A stretch of DNA of 64,000 nt, taken from positions 1,560,527-1,624,526 of the forward strand of contig CABFPE010000098.1 of NCBI GenBank assembly GCA_900660155.1, read 5' to 3'. Below the pieces are notes generated by a model, which saw only the letters and a program-made list of their open reading frames with translations, had not been told where the DNA came from and ran no database searches. Origin of the DNA: Hofstenia miamia. Taxonomy: Eukaryota > Xenacoelomorpha > Acoela > Hofsteniidae. Both the position numbers and the translations under genes were made by a program. Shown piece by piece: positions 34,501-45,989 of the stretch; position 1 is the stretch's first letter, and each line of letters begins with the position of its first letter.

Positions 34501-37500
34501 TATACAGATCAATGGCAAGAATGAAATCATGGTTCCCTAAGAAATCTCAAAAGAATTTTAATGAGTAATAAAAGGATTAATAATTTTGCTGTTTATGTAT
34601 GGAACATATTTGTATATCACTTGTCAAACTAAAAATCCAAAAAATCCATAAAAAATATCTACATATGAAGCAACCTGTGAAATACCTGGGTGTTGAGAGA
34701 GATGGATGAAAAATATAGCTTTGATAAACTTACTTTCTCATAAATTTTACTTTTGCTCTGAATTAATTATACATTACTACTATAATATATATATAATTTG
34801 TTCTTTGAAGCATATGGTTGTTTAACTTATTCATATTTACATTTACACTACAACATGCCTGCTTTACTAAGCTTAATGTTTTATCTCATTAAAATTAAAA
34901 TATGGTTTAACCTTGAAATACGGATTTATCTAATAAAGAGAATGTCTTTACGTTATCTGAAAGTCAAATCATGCTTTTAATTAAAAACGTTTACCAATGA
35001 ACCAAAAAAGCATCATAAAAATTTTAAAACAAATAGGAAAAATTACATAATACAAAGAGGTTTTTGTTGTATTCGTTTTTAGGGCACTTCTGAAAATTTT
35101 TTATATTACTAACTGTATTAAATAATGATTTTTAATACGATACCTTTACACGATGCTTAACGCTGATCGACTTCACTTCGCGGTGGTCAAGTTTATGAAA
35201 ATACTCTTCATTTTTGTTTTAGTCTTTTTATCATTTTTGCTTTATCACGTAAGTTTGAATTTTGCATTTTGAATTTGTAAAAAACTAATAAAAGACGGTT
35301 GATTAACAACTCAATCACAGCGCTGTAAACAGCATAGTGATATGCCCGCGTAGTTCTTCAGGCGACAGTATAACGAAAAAACCGAAACCGCTGTTTATAG
35401 TTGAAATTATTAAGTATTATAGTGTTTTTTGAGAAATGATGCTGTCTTCTTGGAGAAAACGTCAAGATGGATGCTAAGTCAAAGCGTAATTTTGTTTTAC
35501 TTGTTTAACAATTTACAATATTTTGAAGACCTATTCGTCTCTTGATAAACAATTTACTAATTCTGAGTGGAGTTATCTAAGAAACAGCTCTTTTGAGGTG
35601 AAGGAAAACCACAGAACCTTAATCGTCAATCTTCCTGTTAAATTACAATTCATAACACTAAGGTTCTGCTGGATTTCCAGTCCCATGGAACTAAACCAAG
35701 ATGATTTTTGACTGCAGTTACCAAACAAATATAATCCAATACAATTCTTTAAACCACGAAACTGAATTTTTTATAATTTAAGGACATTTGTAAAAATTCT
35801 TATAAGAACTTGAAAAACTTTAACCCTTTGCGGTCGGCGCGCGGGCAATGCCCGCGATAGGTGTCCGGCGGGCGGGCAATGCACGCGCAACTCTATTCTT
35901 TATAACTGCTATGTTTTTATTAGCCGTCTGTTTAAACACTTCATCAAGCAATAGCCGCTGCACAGACAATTATTTTTACCTACCTATTCTCCGGAGTGAG
36001 TCATACATTTTCACCTACACTATTCACTGGAGTTAGTGAGTGAATGAAGCTTGTGTTTAACCAGTTTGTATTATTCTTGTCATGGCGTACAGTAGACCAA
36101 GACGTGAAAGACTTCCAGTACAACGTTATGGTTTTGATGACAACACGGATAATGAATATTCAGAAAGTGAAAACGAAGAAGACCAAATTTTATCATCTTC
36201 AACATCTGCAGAATCAGAGAACGAGGACAGCGACGATAATATCGAACTTGGTGCAATTACTGAACGTGATTGGAATATTGTTTTGCCTGGCGCTGATCGT
36301 CGTGAACAAATTCCTATATTCACAGGTGACAGTGGACTACAAATAAATCTTCCAGAAAATCCAGAGGATTTTTCTTTGCACCTCCTTGATGAACAGGTTT
36401 TTACAGAATTAGCCACTTTTGTGAATAGTAGAGCAGCATTACGCCACTATTCAGACGTCACCCGTACTGGCAAAAGAAAACATACTGCGCCGTGGAAGGA
36501 TATTGATTCTTCTGAAATGAAGCAATTTTTTGGGCTGATACTCCTTACAGGCATTGTGAAAAAACCCAGACTCAGTGATTATTACAGCACTAATACATTT
36601 ATCGAAACGCCTTTTTTTCGAAGGACAGACATTATGTCTAGAGACAAATTCAAAATGCTTTTATCAAATTTTCGATTTGCTCCTTATACGAATGATAATC
36701 TACCACGAAATATGCAAAAGATTCTTCCTATCATTGATTTACTACGTGCTAAATCACAGTCTCTGTACAAGATTGATGGCAAAGCATCAATTGACGAATT
36801 TCTTATGCTTTATAAGGGCCGCCTTCACATGAAGCAATACATCCCTAAAAAACGTTCGCGGTTTGGCATAAAGGGATTTTCACTAAACGAATGTTCGACT
36901 GGATATACATATGACTTGGAAATCTACAGTGGACGAGATGGATCAGCCGATTGGTGTAGCACTGTTGACCATGTTGAAGAACTGTCTGTATCTGAAAAAA
37001 TAGTAGTTCACCTATTGAATAGATCTCTGTTGCTTGACAAATATTTCACAGTCATTGTTGACAATTGGTTCAATAGCTACCGTTTGATAGCTTATCTTTT
37101 GGATAGACGCACAATGTGCCTGGGAACTGTGAAATGCAACCGTGGTGTGCCAAAGAAACTTGAAGATCTGAAAGTGACCGCAATCAATTCATCATTTGCT
37201 AGAAAAGGTAATGTGTTGGTTGTGAAATTTGTCGATAAACGGATTGTTTATTTGATGAGTTCTGCGCATCTAGCACAGACCACAGAGAAAGTTCGAACAA
37301 ATAAGGAAGGTCAAAGAATAACTTTCAATAAACCTACGGTTATCCATGACTATAATGTCATGATGAACGGAACGGACAGAATCGACCAAGTATTAGCCTC
37401 TATCCAAGCACAGCGAAAATCGTATGTGTGGCCGACAAAGCTAGGAATCCATTTATTACAACGAATTGGCGTCGGAAATGGTTTTGTACTGGCCAAAAAA

Positions 37501-39580
37501 TATTTTCCAGACAAAATGAGACACAAAAATTTGTATGACTATGAGATTCTACTAATTGAACGACTCTTCTCTTTGGCACATGGTGGAAGAATGCCCCGCC
37601 AGTTATTACGCCAGCAGCATTACTTGGAAAAGATACCCTCAACTGGACAACGACCACGACCTAGCCTTCGTTGCGTATGGTGCCGCAGAAATGCCGCGGA
37701 AGGAGAACGACCACGTGATACAAGATATAGATGTCCTGTGTGTCCTGACAAACCTGCTTTGCACCTGGGAAACTGTTTTCAGGAGTATCATGCAACTCTC
37801 TAAATGACTATTCATGCTACTCTTTACCATAATGACTGTTTGTAAGATTTTATTATATTTAGTACCATAAAAGTTGTTCTCATACATTATATGATGTAAA
37901 AATAATTATATGTGTTGGAAAAAAATCCCTTATTTTTGCCGTTTTCCTAAGACAGATTTTTTTACATAGCCGACCGCAAAGGGTTAAAGTTTAAGTTGAT
38001 AACAGTTCCTTAAGATTGATTTCAAGAAAAAATCACAATATCATGCGGTTTTCAATATTTCAAGATTGGAAAAGATCAAAAATATGGAAAGCTGCAAAAA
38101 GTGTCATAGATGTTAATTAAAAAAATAATAGTCCTTCAACGAGCTTGACTGTTGACGAACAGTTGCTTGAATTTCACCGACGTTTGAGATTTCATGTTTA
38201 TATTGAAAGCAAACACGGCCGATATGGGATAAAATATTATGTGGCTGAATGAACCTTCTATTTGGGTTTGCTTTGAATGGCATGTCGTACATTGGTGAAA
38301 AGAAGTCCATGAGCCGAGCAGAAATTGTTTTAGCGAGAAAGAAAGAGAGACGGAATGGGGGAAGTAGGTTTTAAATGAGTCAAAGTTTTGTGTGGGGCCA
38401 GCCGCAAAACACTACTTCGTACACACATATTGAAAGTTCTCATGTTCTAAACGAAGTTTCTATTAATTACAATTTATTGTTTGAGGTCCCACTTTGTATA
38501 TTTAAAGAGGATGTTGCTGTTTCTTATATTGCAATAATGCTCATTTCTACGTTCATGATTCAATAAACGCACTTTTTTTTCTTTAAAATATTAAGAGATT
38601 ATAGGCTGTAAGCCTGGTTTTTAAACATCCCGCGGCAGTAAGTGCGTGTATCAAGATCAAAGCCGCCAAATCTTGGGTTTAAAACAACTTGACACACCAA
38701 GTGACACACTTTGTAGACCGCATTAGTGGTGTACAAACTTGACTCCCGCGACCTCGCGTGTTGCTTTAAACACAAAATGAGTGTGCTACATTGTAAACAA
38801 ATTTTGTAAAAAATTAAAAATGCTTGAATGGGGTCTTAGTTTATGTGTTTGATTAAAAATTTTTACAGTGATATTTTCAGACCAGTCTAAAAATATTTAA
38901 TGCAAAAAATACATTTACCAAACTACATGAATTCGACATTTATACATGTTTCCAATATCGGTCATTAAAAGAATTTCAAAATATAATCTAGGGCATAATT
39001 CATAATTCTGTTATTATTTGTTTTAAATAGAACGCCGCTATTTAACACCATTCTAAAACAATATCAAAAAATTTTCTCTTCGATTTCTTGAACATTCTTT
39101 TGTGCATTCATTATCTGCATGATGCTGTAAACTACTATATATTACGCCTGCTATCATTGTGTAAACAGCGTGTAAAGCAAGTTTGTATTGATAAACCTAT
39201 CTATGGAGCATATTTAACACGCGGCGATCCTTATGTAGTATTACTAAAAGTTTGTATTTCATTGTAATTGCAAAGGCCAAAACCACGGTAGTTCATTAAT
39301 CGTAGCAAGAAAGATGTGGCCACATGACGAACTAGGAATATTAATTTATCTGCTATATGGATTATAAAAATATTATATTAGCATTTTAAATATATATTTT
39401 AATCATAGCATTAACAAGAAATAGGAAAATGTACAATGTCATTATCAAATTATACAATATATTCTATACTCACGAAGTCAATAAAATGATCAGCAATGGT
39501 ATCGACAAAGCGGCAAAAATACTGACAAGTGCATCAACTTACACACACACACACATATATATATATATACATACATATAC

Positions 39581-39624
<44 letters not shown>

Positions 39625-42600
39625 TGAACTTGCGATATGCTTACAATGTCTTTCCGATAAAGCATTTAATAGTTTTTTTACTACGTAGTGAATTTATTCA
39701 AGAAAGCAAATCATTCCTTTAAATAAAATAAAAAAATAATATTCATTATTGTTATTTCGATGAACTATTCGATATTGAATTCTTGTAATTTTCTTATCAG
39801 GAATAAAACCTTTAAGTTAAACTTTTAAGAAATGTGTTTGGGACTGACATTGGTTTAGATTTTTTGCCAAAATACAGTGGAAATTTTGGATTTTTTGGCA
39901 AAACATTGCAAATATTTTGGCCAATTTATGACCGAATTTTTTTAATAGATTGGCAAAATGAGAGAAAGATAATGAAAGTACTCATGCTTTGTTACAGGGA
40001 CCTCCAGGTAATATGATCAAACATGACAAAATATATTGTCCCACTGGACTCTAATGTCGAAGCTAATGATATTATAAATAACAAAAATTATTTCTAATTG
40101 GCACTGTAAAAAACAATTTTCTATATCGGCTCCCACCCTCCACCAAAGTCAAAGTGCTTGATGCGTTTCAGTATTGCATAAACAGAATTGTCGAACTTGA
40201 AAAATTCAGTGAAATGAGAAGTGATACACAGATCAAAAGTGTCCTCAACGATGGTGCGGTCAATCGTGCTTGGCAAATAGGGCCTATTGGAATGCACGAA
40301 TGTTTATATTCTTCGGAAAGCAGAAAAAGATCGTTCAATTCACAACAAGTCGTAGGGGAAATGCATTATTAGACACTTTATGATTGATATTGATAATGAA
40401 TTTCCTAAATAACTTTGGATAAACTTATTTAGACACATATTATTACATATGTTATTTTGAATCACATTTTGACTATCAACACATACATGTATATGATGTT
40501 ATAATTCACAAGTGCTAACCGTAAATTAAATTAGTGAATTGTGAAAATAAATTATTTAGGGAATAATGGTGCAATGGCCCCCCTTTTCTTTTGCAACAAA
40601 CCTATTTAAATAAGCAGAAACGTAATTAAACACGACTGCGAAGTCAGGTTTATGTTCATACACTTGCTACAAAGACATTCTTTGTCTAATGTATGCAAAC
40701 AACCATTTATCACCATTAATAAATTACAATTTGCAAGTCTTGATAATAGCGAATCGTGTATTGAAAAATCAAATTATTGAGGAAATACGATTTCAATAAT
40801 AAAATTAACTACAAGAAAGCTAGAAATGTAAATACGAACGAATGTACTGCAAAAATAAACTGTTTATGATTTAACAGATTCGCGGGAATCAAATGAAGCA
40901 TCTGTTTGCAATGCATTAATGATTGATCATGCGACGAGAATGATAAAGTGCTTGTAATAAAAATCGTGGTGGTCGCACTCATTGTATTTCGGATAGTTTT
41001 ATATCTCAGTCAGAAATACGTTAAAGTTTTATGGATCTTGCATATATGTTATAATATTTTTTATGATGACTAAGGCAAGGCAAGCTGAATAAAACCAATG
41101 AGATTTCAATAGTTAGCTAGGCTCTACAACATCAGAAAAAGCCGCTTATTCAACCCTATAGGTTTTTTTCAGTAAATAATTCCAATATTAGGAAACATGA
41201 ATATTACTGTAAATCCCTCAACCAATGACATGTTTCTATTAAAAATGTAAAATAGAAACCGTACAGGGATCACTATAAGTAAATATATATGCTCTCTCGT
41301 TTGTAAATGTGTGTCTGTGTTTTGTATTTATGTATTTCCTAGGACATTTAAAAGCAAAAGATTGTGTTAAAGTCGTCCAACCAGAAGTATGAAGGCAATT
41401 TCAATCCAAGGATTAGATTTATGCTCTTAATAAAATATAGTTCAAGAAATAAATTCCCTGAAAATGACAGGTTTCCATATTATAATGAAGAATCTAAACC
41501 GAGCTTAAGTAAAAAGTATAGTCTATAAAAACTTTTGTGTGTCTCACCTCTGAAAGAATTTCTAAATAAATCATTTCAATAAAACTAGAATTACGCAAAC
41601 TCATTTGGAGAGAAAGTGGTATTCTAAAGTTTCTATTAAAAACCTCAAAGCTACTTCAATTTCCTCGTACAAGAATTCAGAGTAATAAATACAAAAAAAT
41701 GATTGACTAAGTAGTGTCTCTTTCGAAACGCGTTTACAAACCTGGTGTTGTGCGCCACTTAGTAGCAGGATATCGATTCGTAAAGTCGTCCATAACTTTT
41801 GTCAACAACGTAAAGGCCACTCTTTGCGGATATTCAATATCTGTAATAAGAATACCACCTAAGTCGTCACCACGCACATATGAATGGCAGAAATATTTGT
41901 CTTGTTCTTTAATACGTATTCTTTGCTCAGATAATGTTCGTGAAATTATTACCTAAAATTGAAACCTAAATAACGGTTTGTATATTTAGTTGCAAATAAG
42001 AAAGCATGTTGTTATTAGTTAAGACAGAAATCAACTTAAAGAATGAAACAATTTAATAACCGAGCTGAAATCTTTTTTCAAGTAAATAGGGATGACCTAA
42101 CTGATAAATTAAGAACCCTGCCGATTGTTATAAAAGTTAAATTCAATGAAACTCCTTGCGACTAGATTCTACACTTTAACTATGTTAGAATAAAATACAC
42201 ATATTTTCAAATATAAACACTGATTAAATGAAAACACCTTTCTTATTTACAGTACATACACTTTACTACAATATCTACTGAACTGATATTTAGAAAACAA
42301 CCATAAATGCCTACTGCAAAAAAGCGCGATAATTTTACCCAAGAAACGTATAGTTCCTTTGTACTATTGGGTTGCAATAATTATTCAAATCTCATACCGA
42401 AGAAAACAGAATTTGGTTACCGACTTGTAATACCTGGAAATAAGATTTGCCAATAAGAAAAATGGAAAAACTGAAAATACATTGACAAATGTTTTAAAGA
42501 TCTATTGTTTCATTAATGACAGAATTTTCATTAAGTGCATATCTATTAGCCAAAGTAATGCTTTCAAGAAAATTAAAAATTTGTGGTAAAAGACTGCATC

Positions 42601-43677
42601 AAATATTTGGAAGACATGTCCACGAAAATTTAATATTGTAAAAAATCAACAATATTTTGATCAAAACAAAATATTCACATCAAATTTCCAATCATATACA
42701 TTTAACGCACTGAAATTTGTCACATTAATAATTTAGTTCTAGAAGTCTTCAAAAAATAATTATAAATCTATTTAATTTGTAATAGATCACAAAATACATA
42801 TTTATTGTAAATAATATGCTTAACATTTTTTTCCAAACAGGCAAAAATCTGTAGAAAAATGTATAACGGCATCTGCAAAGCTTGCTATTTGTTTTTACGT
42901 ACATTGTATAGGGCTAAAAAAGAGGCACAAAACATTCGTAACATACATGAAATAGAAATTATAAAATATTTTTGAATTATATACAAAACACACCGTCAAA
43001 TTGCATACCTTGTGAATTATTGAATTTTCATTTTTAAAACACATGATATGGGGAAAAGTATAAGTCCTTGTGTTTGAAAATAGTAGTCACGGTATATAAA
43101 AATATATTTTTGGAAATAATGAAATAATTCAACCTGCGAAAACGAATGAAACTTGAAGAACAGGTAATTGAAACTATAATTAATTTTACTGAAAATAGAT
43201 ATTAATTTGAAATCATTGATATTTATAAGATGAGTGCAATTTAACATTGAAATACACTTTTAATATATTTTATTAAATTTAAAAGTAAATTAATAAACAC
43301 GTGTCTAATTGCATAAAACTAAGTAAATACACCTTAAAGTCAATTCTAATAAAAACAATGAACAAATGTTTTAAAACGTTTCATTTACATTTACACTGAC
43401 AGTCACTCATTTAATTATATCCTAAATTAAACGTTACCACACAATTTGTTTAACCACGTATTGAAAAAAATTCTAATTAATATGATAGTAAAAATAGTGC
43501 ACTTGACACCACAGGTTTCGTGAAGAAAGAAATTCCTCAAACCTGAGAAGTAAATCGCAAAAATTCTTTGACTGTTCCACGTTGCAGAAGGTTAAAACTG
43601 TAGAGATCCGAAGCAGAACAAAGCAAAAAAGTAGAATTGTTTTGCTTCCTTTCAATGGATATGTGATAAATTTTCAT
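31345..43677 (-). CDS. YKT6: YKT6 R-SNARE, three exons, complete frame without CAAX box
   Basis: YKT6 is a longin-type R-SNARE that drives membrane fusion in ER-Golgi, endosomal and autophagosomal traffic. The protein is read from exons 43677-43543, 41952-41742 and 31595-31345, with GT-AG introns and matching phases (0, then 1), giving 198 residues, the same as human. The longin domain spans about 1-120, starting [10 protein letters not shown] and including [17 protein letters not shown] and [11 protein letters not shown]. The SNARE helix spans about 138-190, with [20 protein letters not shown] and the zero-layer arginine at R165. The end reads [13 protein letters not shown]-stop. The family normally ends in Cys-Cys-Ala-Ile-Met, where the CAAX cysteine is farnesylated. 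Here the stop comes one residue after the Cys pair. Intron 2 (about 10.1 kb) is full of transposons. Identity is very sure; the terminus may be a sequence error. Confidence 0.95.
31596..32976. other. YKT6 intron 2, left part
   Basis: No element is recognised between the last exon and the mariner. A splice-flanked minus-strand segment near 31925-31998 could mimic an exon, but it is not needed to complete YKT6. Confidence 0.4.
32979..34261 (+). mobile_element. Mariner-like DNA transposon, full length but dead
   Basis: The element is 1283 bp with about 28-bp terminal inverted repeats. The left begins CTTGGTGTGTCTATAAAGT and the right, reversed, CTTAGCGTGTCTACAAAGT. TA target copies lie at 32977-32978 and 34262-34263. 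The transposase region runs 33165-34184 (about 340 codons, normal for mariner). Visible blocks are a helix-turn-helix part with [14 protein letters not shown] and [15 protein letters not shown] near 33520, EDET near 33635 (first catalytic Asp), QHDIA near 33890 (second), and [16 protein letters not shown] near 33970. The third acidic residue reads as Glu at the DD34 spacing. Several stops and at least two frame changes make it inactive. It lies in YKT6 intron 2 on the strand opposite YKT6. Confidence 0.88.
34264..35819. other. YKT6 intron 2, between mariner and piggyBac
   Basis: No coding feature is accepted. Short frames at 34798-34980 and 35523-35711 show no known domain. The part next to the piggyBac may belong to the older piggyBac relative seen on its other side, but this was not established. 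Confidence 0.35.
35824..37983 (+). mobile_element. piggyBac transposon, apparently complete
   Basis: The element is 2160 bp, bounded by TTAA at 35820-35823 and 37984-37987, the target site typical of piggyBac. The terminal inverted repeats are identical over 15 bp (CCCTTTGCGGTCGGC). Just inside the left end are GC-rich palindromes, including GCGGGCAATGCCCGC (35841-35855) and a related block near 35870, unlike the AT-rich surroundings. One uninterrupted transposase frame fills the interior. Intact ends, target sites and frame indicate a recent insertion. It sits in YKT6 intron 2, antisense to YKT6. Confidence 0.95.
36082..37803 (+). CDS. piggyBac transposase, 573 residues, intact
   Basis: This is the enzyme that excises and inserts the element at TTAA without leaving a scar. 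The amino part (1-60) is acidic and disordered. The RNase H-like DDD core shows [21 protein letters not shown] with the first Asp at about 238, [18 protein letters not shown] with the second at about 327, and [20 protein letters not shown] with the third at 432 or 435. The carboxyl cysteine-rich domain (about 527-570) has CVWC, CPVC and further Cys and His residues, and in the family binds the transposon ends. The length is close to the 594 residues of the moth enzyme. There are no stops or frame changes. The start at 36082 is the first ATG in this frame and precedes the conserved acidic region. It is possibly active; activity is inferred only. Confidence 0.95.
   Translation: MAYSRPRRERLPVQRYGFDDNTDNEYSESENEEDQILSSSTSAESENEDSDDNIELGAITERDWNIVLPGADRREQIPIFTGDSGLQINLPENPEDFSLHLLDEQVFTELATFVNSRAALRHYSDVTRTGKRKHTAPWKDIDSSEMKQFFGLILLTGIVKKPRLSDYYSTNTFIETPFFRRTDIMSRDKFKMLLSNFRFAPYTNDNLPRNMQKILPIIDLLRAKSQSLYKIDGKASIDEFLMLYKGRLHMKQYIPKKRSRFGIKGFSLNECSTGYTYDLEIYSGRDGSADWCSTVDHVEELSVSEKIVVHLLNRSLLLDKYFTVIVDNWFNSYRLIAYLLDRRTMCLGTVKCNRGVPKKLEDLKVTAINSSFARKGNVLVVKFVDKRIVYLMSSAHLAQTTEKVRTNKEGQRITFNKPTVIHDYNVMMNGTDRIDQVLASIQAQRKSYVWPTKLGIHLLQRIGVGNGFVLAKKYFPDKMRHKNLYDYEILLIERLFSLAHGGRMPRQLLRQQHYLEKIPSTGQRPRPSLRCVWCRRNAAEGERPRDTRYRCPVCPDKPALHLGNCFQEYHATL
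38095..38350 (+). mobile_element. Remnant of an older, different piggyBac transposase
   Basis: Translation gives [20 protein letters not shown], then [11 protein letters not shown] and, after frame damage, a NGMSYIGEK-like block. This is the region around the first catalytic Asp of PGBD4-like piggyBac transposases (usually DEQLLPFRGR...KYGIK). It differs clearly from the intact copy next door ([11 protein letters not shown]). It is short, interrupted by stops and has no recognisable ends. Confidence 0.75.
39541..39620. repeat. Compound CA/TA/TACA microsatellite
   Basis: About ten bases of alternating AC are followed by mixed AT and ACAT units and a long (AT)n run. Confidence 0.9.
40145..40372 (+). 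other. Unrecognised 72-codon open frame
   Basis: The frame encodes [20 protein letters not shown] and continues with [20 protein letters not shown] before a stop. Its composition looks more protein-like than nearby chance frames, and it lies antisense within YKT6 intron 2. No family is recognised. It could be a transposon relic. Confidence 0.2.
41742..41952 (-). CDS. YKT6: YKT6 coding exon 2
   Basis: This exon is 211 nt after the acceptor ATTTTAG. It encodes [20 protein letters not shown] and [10 protein letters not shown], then KWRTTP, and ends in phase 1 at the donor GTTTGT. The KEQDKYFCH and [11 protein letters not shown] blocks are diagnostic of YKT6. Confidence 0.93.
43543..43677 (-). 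CDS. YKT6: YKT6 coding exon 1
   Basis: This exon encodes 45 residues, starting at the only sensible ATG (43677-43675) and ending RFTSQ at the donor GTTTGA. It matches the amino end of the longin domain in order and length. Confidence 0.9.
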
Positions 43678-44720
43678 TTCTCTAAAATATTTTCGAGCAT
43701 ATTTTTAAAAATATAATAGCAGAAAACATAGTTAGTATACATTTATTATTCCATCAATAAACTATTTTAACCTTTTTGACAACTAACAAACAAGTATATT
43801 AGCGATAACAAACAAGCAATTAACCTGAGTTGCCATATAAGAGGAAAGTTACATGAACATGCACGCAGCAAATGCACTACATTTAACAATGATGTCTGCC
43901 TTAAATATTAATTTATGAAAACATGCAAAATTTTACATCGGAGTTTAGCAGAAAAACTGATAAATATTAATATATAATTCTAAATAAATATTATTTTTGA
44001 TTAAACAATTTAACATCTCGCATCTACAAACTGCATAAAGTACAATTTGGAGATCGGTTAATAATCTACATGCAAACGAACAGGACGGAAACAAATAAGA
44101 ATGCATAGAATCAAATTTCTTACAAAACTAGAGTTACCAAAGAACTTGACGGTTAATTTAAGCATTTAATAGATCATAAAAAATGCAATAATTATCAAAT
44201 GAACTATGCCACCATTCGTTGAAAAGGATAAACCGATTTTGAAAATGAAAGCTTTCATCAGAACAAATTTCTAAATACATTTACAGAAACAACCAATTTT
44301 GATCATTTCAAAATGCGAATCCAATAACATAGCAAGACGAAAATCCATTATGCTCACAACAAAATACATACATAGACAGTCAAACCATTCTACAGATTTT
44401 AAAAACTAGTTCTCACTGGAAGTAGTTCAATACAAATTCGAACAACGGAAAGCTCTTTGTTGCAATTTTCCATGGGATTTTACCTGAACGCTAACTAGGA
44501 AAATCGATTGCTGAATACTAAGATAAAAGTTACTATGGAAATAAATGCTATAATGACAAAGTAAATTCATTACATAATTTGGGCATTGTTCTTAATTCAT
44601 TATGTCCAAGCGCGTAAATGCAATAAAGGATATTGGGAAAGATGTCTACAAGATAAGGAGGTGGTAGTAGCAATTATTTGAAAACTATCTTTATAATACA
44701 CATTTTTGTGAATATTCAGA
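43678..44720. other. YKT6 upstream region
   Basis: This should hold the YKT6 promoter and 5' UTR, but no clear core promoter motif was identified. No other feature is recognised. Confidence 0.4.
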
Positions 44721-44722
44721 AA

Positions 44723-45047
44723 TATAATAATAATAATAATAATCAATGACTTTATTTAGCCGCTGAAGGCATACACAACAAGAAAATAAAAACAAGTCAA
44801 GTTTTACGGCAGCGAGGACAGTCACAGGAGATGAAATAGGAGCAAATGGAAGAGTAGGCGAAGTCGGAGAAGGGCTCAGCAAAGAGGAAAGCCATCAAAG
44901 ATTTCTTGAAGCTCGGTGGTGGGGAAAAGAAATCAATCGCTGTTGGAGGGTTGCGAGTCAAGATGTAATTAGCAGCAGTACAAGCACGATTGAAAAACGA
45001 GTGAAGGGTGCGATGTTTCTTTGTACGACGAATGGAGAAGGTGACAA
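44723..45047 (-). mobile_element. LINE 3' end with ATT-repeat tail
   Basis: Read on the minus strand, a coding-like end (TLHSFFNRACTAANYILTRN, then a stop) is followed by a short 3' UTR with AATAAAGTCATTG and a (ATT)n tail at 44723-44743. Local GC and CpG are higher than in the surroundings. The RT part is absent: the sequence is cut by the N at 45048 next to a (TA)n run. The clade is uncertain. Confidence 0.55.
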
Positions 45048-45048
45048 N

Positions 45049-45989
45049 TATATATATATATATATATATTTCTAATTTACAAAAAATAAACTATATCATC
45101 TTACATATATTCAGGATTGACTTCAATTCGTTCACAAGAATTTAAAGAAATGAGCCTTAAAAGCAACAACTTCCTATTGTTAGTAAATGCATAAACATCT
45201 GCAAAATAGCGAGCACACTGGCGAAAGTGAGAACGGAAGAACCCGGGAGAAAGATGGGAGAGAGATTTGAGCCGAATTACAACGATCAGCAAAAATTGTT
45301 TGATGTACTCTAATCTCATTAAAGCTAATTTGACTCTGAGGAAAACTACACACCGATTTATGTGATAAGTGTGATATTCACGTATAATGCACCTTGATCA
45401 ACACAAAATTCTAAGGACAATATCAAGATAACACTTCAAAAAAATCTTGACGAGCTGTAAGAAAAGTTAGAAGAACGGTTTTCTGACGATAATTAAGACA
45501 TTATGGATGTATTAGTTATTTGTTTCATCTTCAGCTACACATGTTTTGGCATATTGTAGGTTTGAAGAAATTCATAAATACATTCAAGCTCAAAATCCCC
45601 AATCCCAACTAAGAACTAGATGTTTTCCGCGATGATACCAAACACCAGCAAAACAAAAATTAATATTATACAGATGTCTGATGCTGATATTGCATATTGG
45701 TTATTATTTCGATGACGCCAGGCTGTGTTATACAAATGTTTTCATGTGTTAACCGTGTTAAAACGTTTTTTTCCTTAATAATGATTATAGTAGAGAGATT
45801 AATTCATTCTAGCATCGACTTCCAAAAGGCGTTAAATAATTTAAAGAAATATAAGAAACGACGATTCAGTTTATAATGAAAATATTCAGAGGAGGATTCA
45901 TGCTCATTAGAACCTCAACAGCAGCATAATGAGATATTGACGAAAGCTTTTGTCAACTCAAGAGCAGGGATGCATGTTTGAATTTTGAG
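45049..45989. other. Non-coding stretch
   Basis: It begins with a (TA)n run at 45049-45069. A minus-strand 72-codon frame at 45101-45319 has no recognised domain. Nothing else is seen. Confidence 0.35.

Larger units (their letters stand above)
38351..41741. other. YKT6 intron 2, right part
   Basis: The stretch is mostly AT-rich unique sequence. A microsatellite of CA, TA and TACA units lies at 39541-39620. A plus-strand frame at 40154-40372 is noted separately. Nothing else is recognised. Confidence 0.4.

Noticed and set aside
43473-43655. 60-codon minus-strand frame
   Set aside because: It is an off-frame shadow of YKT6 exon 1.
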